From Candidatus Hodarchaeota archaeon (GTDB taxonomy: Archaea; Asgardarchaeota; Heimdallarchaeia; Hodarchaeales; YT1-057), in assembly GCA_016839955.1 (NCBI GenBank), contig JAEOTI010000186.1, positions 1-9,251 on the forward strand: a DNA stretch of 9,251 bases, written 5' to 3'. This document shows, one piece after another, positions 6,824-9,251 of the stretch; the first letter of the stretch is position 1; each line of letters begins with the position of its first letter. A model generated the notes under the pieces. That model searched no databases, was not told the DNA's origin, and worked only from the letters and a program-made list of their open reading frames with translations. The position numbers and the translations under genes are program-made.

Positions 6824-7036
6824 TTATAACTTGAAATTCTGAACAGAAATTTCAAAACATTTTGAACTTCCTTCTTTAACAATAAAAGTTGAATTTTCAA
6901 GTTCTATGTCTACCTTTTTGAATAATTCTTCCGCAGGAAATAGTTCAAGTTTGAATTTCTTTGAAAGCCGATTTTCAACAAAAAAAAGGACATAAAATGC
7001 TCCACAGAGAAATATTGCACACAAACAAGTGGTCAT
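6824..7036 (-). CDS. Small membrane-anchored protein coupled to the HTH-GTPase gene
   Basis: A 70-residue protein of unknown family. An N-terminal hydrophobic helix (residues 3-20, CAIFLCGAFYVLFF) acts as membrane anchor or signal. It is followed by KKFKLELFPAEELFKKV and a short, beta-prone, probably exported segment ending ISVQNFKL. Its ATG overlaps the TGA of the HTH-GTPase gene as ATGA, and AAGGGA lies eight bases upstream inside that gene, so translation is almost certainly coupled. The coupling suggests a functional tie to the GTPase-regulator, for instance as membrane partner or target; this is inference. The abrupt end, and a further hydrophobic frame immediately downstream in the -1 register, raise the possibility that the true product is about twice as long. 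Confidence 0.6.
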   Translation of the reverse strand: MTTCLCAIFLCGAFYVLFFVENRLSKKFKLELFPAEELFKKVDIELENSTFIVKEGSSKCFEISVQNFKL

Positions 7037-8472
7037 TTTAAGAGTCCCTTATCGCGTGCCCAACGAAGAGAACGTAATGTCAATAACCGAAAGGCTGCAG
7101 AAGTATTCATTCCTGTTTTTGCAGATGTAGCAACATAGCTCATACGAAAACCATAATTTTTCGATTGAGCTTCATGATCAAGAGCTTTAATATAAGTTCG
7201 AGCCATTTCATCGGTGATCATGCCTGTGTCCATCTCAGTGCGTAGATCCTCTTTATTGCCAACTACTACAATCGGAATTGGTATTCCACCAGATGCCCAT
7301 CCGGAATATTGCCAAATTTTACGAATCCATTGATCGAGGATTTCAAAGGTGGAATGGTTGGAAACATCATAAACAACCATTGCGCCCATAGCATTCTGAT
7401 AGTACTCCTTCCGGACTTCTTCAAAACTAGGTTGACCTGCTACATCCCAAATGGAGACAGTAAGTCCATGGACTTCATTTGCAGGATCAGAGCTAATTTC
7501 GAGGCCAGCGGTCGGCATATACTGAGTTTGGAATCCTTTCCCAAGATAGACATTTTTGAGGGAAGTTTTACCTACCATATATTCTCCTGCGACAATTAGC
7601 TTCAGTTCAAAATTAGGAGGAATTCCTTCTGATAATATTGTTTGAAATTCGTGCTCTTCTGAGTCTAAAGCTTTCCAAACTGTTTCTTCTTCGCTTTTAG
7701 TGGCAGTAGCAAGTAGTTGTTGCTTATTCATCGAAACTTGTTCTGGTACTGTTGATAATACGAATCGAAATTTATTTTGTCCTGGAAGAGTCGTACAAAG
7801 TATCCAGATCTGGTCATCAACAACAAACGTTACAGAATTCTCTGGGATTTCTCCAATCTTACCAGTGGTTTTAAGATCAGCTAAAAGATCATCTGGAAAG
7901 GGGTTACTCGAAACTAATTCACATGAAATTCCATCTGTTACTAATTCTATAACACTCTTGTGAAAATGTTCCTTATACGCTTCAAGATCACCTACTCCAA
8001 TAAGTAAGTAACTTTGAGCATTACTAAATGTTTCAATAATCGAGAGCAGAGGTGGTGAGAGTTCCTCTGAATGGAAAGGTGGAAAACCAGTTGACGCACC
8101 CTTAGTCTCTGGCTGAAAGCCTTTTTTGGTAATTTCAACGAATTCCCTCAATAAAACCATCAAATAATCTTGACGTTCGTCCCATTCCTTTTGTAGGATT
8201 AAGATTCTTTGTCGTAACGCTTTTCTTGGTGATAAGGAGCGATACAATTGAGGTCGTGAGGCACCATCAGGTACAACAAATCCTTTGTCTTCAAGAGATG
8301 ATACTACGGGATAAATTCTTTGATGAGTGATGTTAGTCGTGTCTGATATTTCGGAAGCCGCCATGACACCCTGTCGTAATAGCATAAGATATACACGGGC
8401 TTCGTGGTCGGTTAAATCGAAAGTTGTTCGATCTGTTAATATTTCAAGGGCTCGATTCTCCAAACTTTCCAT
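7033..8472 (-). CDS. TrmB-like HTH regulator fused to a Ras/Rab-type small GTPase
   Basis: A 479-residue three-part protein. Residues 17-80 form a winged helix of the TrmB type: LTDHEARVYLMLLRQG, then AASEISDTTNITHQRIYPVV as helix-turn-helix and LEDKGFV leading to the wing. A helical linker (85-117, coiled-coil-like) follows. Residues 138-245 resemble the sensor/PLD-like region of TrmB proteins (AQSYLLIGVGDLE, SVTFVVDDQIWILC). Residues 288-479 are a Ras-like GTPase: P-loop GEYMVGKT 296-303, switch I Thr321 in PTAGLEI, DVAGQ 343-347 with the Gln equivalent of Ras Gln61, NKED 406-409 and TSAK 449-452. No C-terminal prenylation Cys is present. It is probably a cytoplasmic DNA-binding protein controlled by GTP. 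ATG 8472 has GAGGG seven bases upstream. A palindrome at 8492-8510 suggests autoregulation. The last codon overlaps the next gene as ATGA. Confidence 0.93.
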   Translation of the reverse strand: MESLENRALEILTDRTTFDLTDHEARVYLMLLRQGVMAASEISDTTNITHQRIYPVVSSLEDKGFVVPDGASRPQLYRSLSPRKALRQRILILQKEWDERQDYLMVLLREFVEITKKGFQPETKGASTGFPPFHSEELSPPLLSIIETFSNAQSYLLIGVGDLEAYKEHFHKSVIELVTDGISCELVSSNPFPDDLLADLKTTGKIGEIPENSVTFVVDDQIWILCTTLPGQNKFRFVLSTVPEQVSMNKQQLLATATKSEEETVWKALDSEEHEFQTILSEGIPPNFELKLIVAGEYMVGKTSLKNVYLGKGFQTQYMPTAGLEISSDPANEVHGLTVSIWDVAGQPSFEEVRKEYYQNAMGAMVVYDVSNHSTFEILDQWIRKIWQYSGWASGGIPIPIVVVGNKEDLRTEMDTGMITDEMARTYIKALDHEAQSKNYGFRMSYVATSAKTGMNTSAAFRLLTLRSLRWARDKGLLK

Positions 8473-8479
8473 TATTTTT

Positions 8480-8484
8480 CCCTC
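8480..8484 (-). promoter_or_regulatory. Shine-Dalgarno site of the HTH-GTPase gene
   Basis: GAGGG on the minus strand, seven bases before ATG 8472. It is the strongest ribosome binding site in the window and fixes this start, which also gives the expected N-terminal helix of the winged-helix domain. Confidence 0.6.
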
Positions 8485-8491
8485 TGAACTT

Positions 8492-8510
8492 TTATCCTCC
8501 GGAAGGATAA
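8492..8510. promoter_or_regulatory. Inverted repeat, candidate operator of the HTH-GTPase gene
   Basis: TTATCCTCCGGAAGGATAA: arms TTATCCT and AGGATAA are a perfect 7-base inverted repeat around a 5-base centre, with TCCGGA adding internal symmetry. It is unusually G+C-rich for this intergenic DNA. It sits between a TATA-like element (8508-8516, minus strand) and the predicted transcript start near 8486, where bound protein would block transcription. TrmB-family regulators bind such dyads, and many regulate themselves, so the adjacent gene product is the obvious candidate to bind it. Binding is inferred. Confidence 0.55.
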
Positions 8511-8516
8511 TAAATA
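8508..8516 (-). promoter_or_regulatory. TATA-like element of the HTH-GTPase gene
   Basis: It reads TATTTATTA on the minus strand. A transcript start about 25 bases downstream (near 8486) gives a short leader of about 14 bases that still contains the GAGGG ribosome binding site. It overlaps the outer edge of the inverted repeat. Confidence 0.4.
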
Positions 8517-8618
8517 TCTCTACTGAATGGGAACGAAATGAACTTGAAAATCTTCCTCAAATTACTAGAATTAGACCTCTCATGTGACTAATGATATAGT
8601 AAATAATGGAATAATCCT

Positions 8619-8635
8619 TATTATAATTAAAAATG
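8619..8635 (+). promoter_or_regulatory. Possible TATA element of the FAD oxidoreductase gene
   Basis: The AT-rich run TATTATAATTAAAAATG could hold the TATA box. A start near 8650 would give a leader of about 35 bases. The match to consensus is modest, and the whole 213-base divergent region is AT-rich. Confidence 0.3.
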
Positions 8636-8685
8636 AGAATGAATTTTTTTTTCTGCGTTCAAATTTCTGAGCAGATTAGGATTGT

Positions 8686-9251
8686 ATGAAGATGGTTAGA
8701 TTTGAAACTAAGTACGATGTTATAATTGCAGGTGCAGGACCCGCGGGTTCTATCCTTGCTCGTGATTTAAAGAGACGGGATAATATATCAGTACTTCTTA
8801 TCGAAAAAAACCAATTGGAATTAATGGGTCATGACTGGTGGGACTCTGTTGAAAAACGTATTTTCTCTGAAATCGATTTTGAGAAACCAAAAGGTAAAGA
8901 AAACCTACCTATCGGAAAAAGACTGTTTTTCTCTCCGAATAGTAAGCTTTCTGTAGACTTACCCCCTTCTCAAAGCTTCTCTGTAGATAGATTGTTGCTT
9001 GGAAGCAGGTTACTAAACTCTGCAAAAGAAGTAGGGGTGAGTGTTGTTGGAGAAGTAAAAGCAAAAAATCTCCTGGTCGATGGGGAACAAGTGATTGGTA
9101 TTCAAGTAGAATTTAATGGAAGTAGTCAAGAGATCTATGCGAAATTAGTAGTAGATGCGACTGGGCACATCGGTATCCTTAGAAGAACCTATATTGACAA
9201 TGAATGGTTTCCTTTAACTATACAAGCCTCAGATACTTTCAGTTGTTATCG
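8686..9251 (+). CDS. FAD-dependent oxidoreductase, geranylgeranyl-reductase-like, 3' truncated
   Basis: The frame is open from ATG 8686 to the window end, giving 188 complete codons. The N-terminus carries the dinucleotide-binding fold: YDVIIAGAGPAGS (GxGxxG) and, at the end of the second strand, LLIEKN with the ribose-binding Glu. Further on are GHDWWDSVEKRIF, SFSVDRLLLGSRLL (the family's conserved D-R element), and LVVDATGH, the second FAD-contacting motif. This is the p-hydroxybenzoate hydroxylase/geranylgeranyl reductase class. In archaea, members saturate isoprenoid chains of membrane lipids, but other members act on different substrates, so the substrate is open. AGGA precedes both ATG 8686 (4 bases) and ATG 8692 (10 bases), so either could be used. 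It is divergent from the HTH-GTPase gene and shares its control region. Confidence 0.85.
   Translation, partial: MKMVRFETKYDVIIAGAGPAGSILARDLKRRDNISVLLIEKNQLELMGHDWWDSVEKRIFSEIDFEKPKGKENLPIGKRLFFSPNSKLSVDLPPSQSFSVDRLLLGSRLLNSAKEVGVSVVGEVKAKNLLVDGEQVIGIQVEFNGSSQEIYAKLVVDATGHIGILRRTYIDNEWFPLTIQASDTFSCY

Noticed and set aside
6553..6834. Plus-strand 93-codon frame over the small membrane frame
   Set aside because: Composition (rich in Ile, Lys, Arg with no topology) looks like the complement of the minus-strand hydrophobic helices, and the minus strand fits the direction of the adjoining operon.
7309..7963. Two plus-strand frames antisense to the HTH-GTPase gene (7309-7599 and 7700-7963), plus 8327-8587
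   Set aside because: They mirror strongly conserved GTPase and TrmB coding sequence; no independent motif or ribosome binding site supports them.
1..9251. CRISPR array, insertion sequence, attachment sites or long direct repeats
   Set aside because: No regularly spaced repeats, transposase motifs or long repeated segments were seen on either strand.

Overview
The window is AT-rich and gene-dense, and it most likely comes from an archaeon. TATA-like boxes lie about 25-35 bases before inferred transcript starts, several starts are TTG, and a TrmB-type winged-helix regulator is present. That regulator is fused to a Ras/Rab-type small GTPase with all five G motifs intact. This fusion, together with the abundant small membrane proteins, makes an Asgard archaeon (for example a Heimdallarchaeia-like lineage) my best guess. 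That placement is an inference from gene content; no marker gene here settles it.

Layout. Bases 2-658 hold the 3' part of a membrane-anchored family 5 (peptide-type) ABC substrate-binding protein. It overlaps a six-helix membrane protein of unknown function (636-1712), and no ABC permease follows. Next are an extended short-chain dehydrogenase of the 3-beta-HSD/epimerase type (1859-2920) and, 18 bases on, a HAD-fold protein whose catalytic motifs are largely lost (2939-3634). An all-helical orphan protein (3733-4515) has its own TATA-like promoter. It ends tail-to-tail, with a 10-base overlap, against a YdjM/DUF457-like membrane protein on the minus strand (4506-5291). Divergent from that is a SAM hydroxide adenosyltransferase (DUF62) with an intact Asp-Arg-His triad (5388-6134).

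Bases 6146-8472 run on the minus strand. The lead gene (7033-8472) encodes the TrmB-like HTH, a sensor-like middle region and a Ras-like GTPase domain. It overlaps by ATGA a small membrane protein (6824-7036). A further membrane reading frame (6561-6755, open up to 6851) follows and may be the frameshifted second half of that small gene. A separate two-helix mini-protein (6146-6334) has its own promoter. A 19-base inverted repeat just upstream of the GTPase gene is a candidate autoregulatory operator. Divergent from it, and running off the right end, is an FAD-dependent oxidoreductase of the geranylgeranyl-reductase-like group (8686 onward).

Working together. The best-supported units are SDR + HAD-like, and HTH-GTPase + small membrane protein(s). 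The HTH-GTPase gene is the most unusual: it suggests a transcription regulator whose activity is switched by GTP binding, next to a redox or lipid gene it could control. No tRNA, rRNA, CRISPR array, insertion sequence or long repeat was seen.
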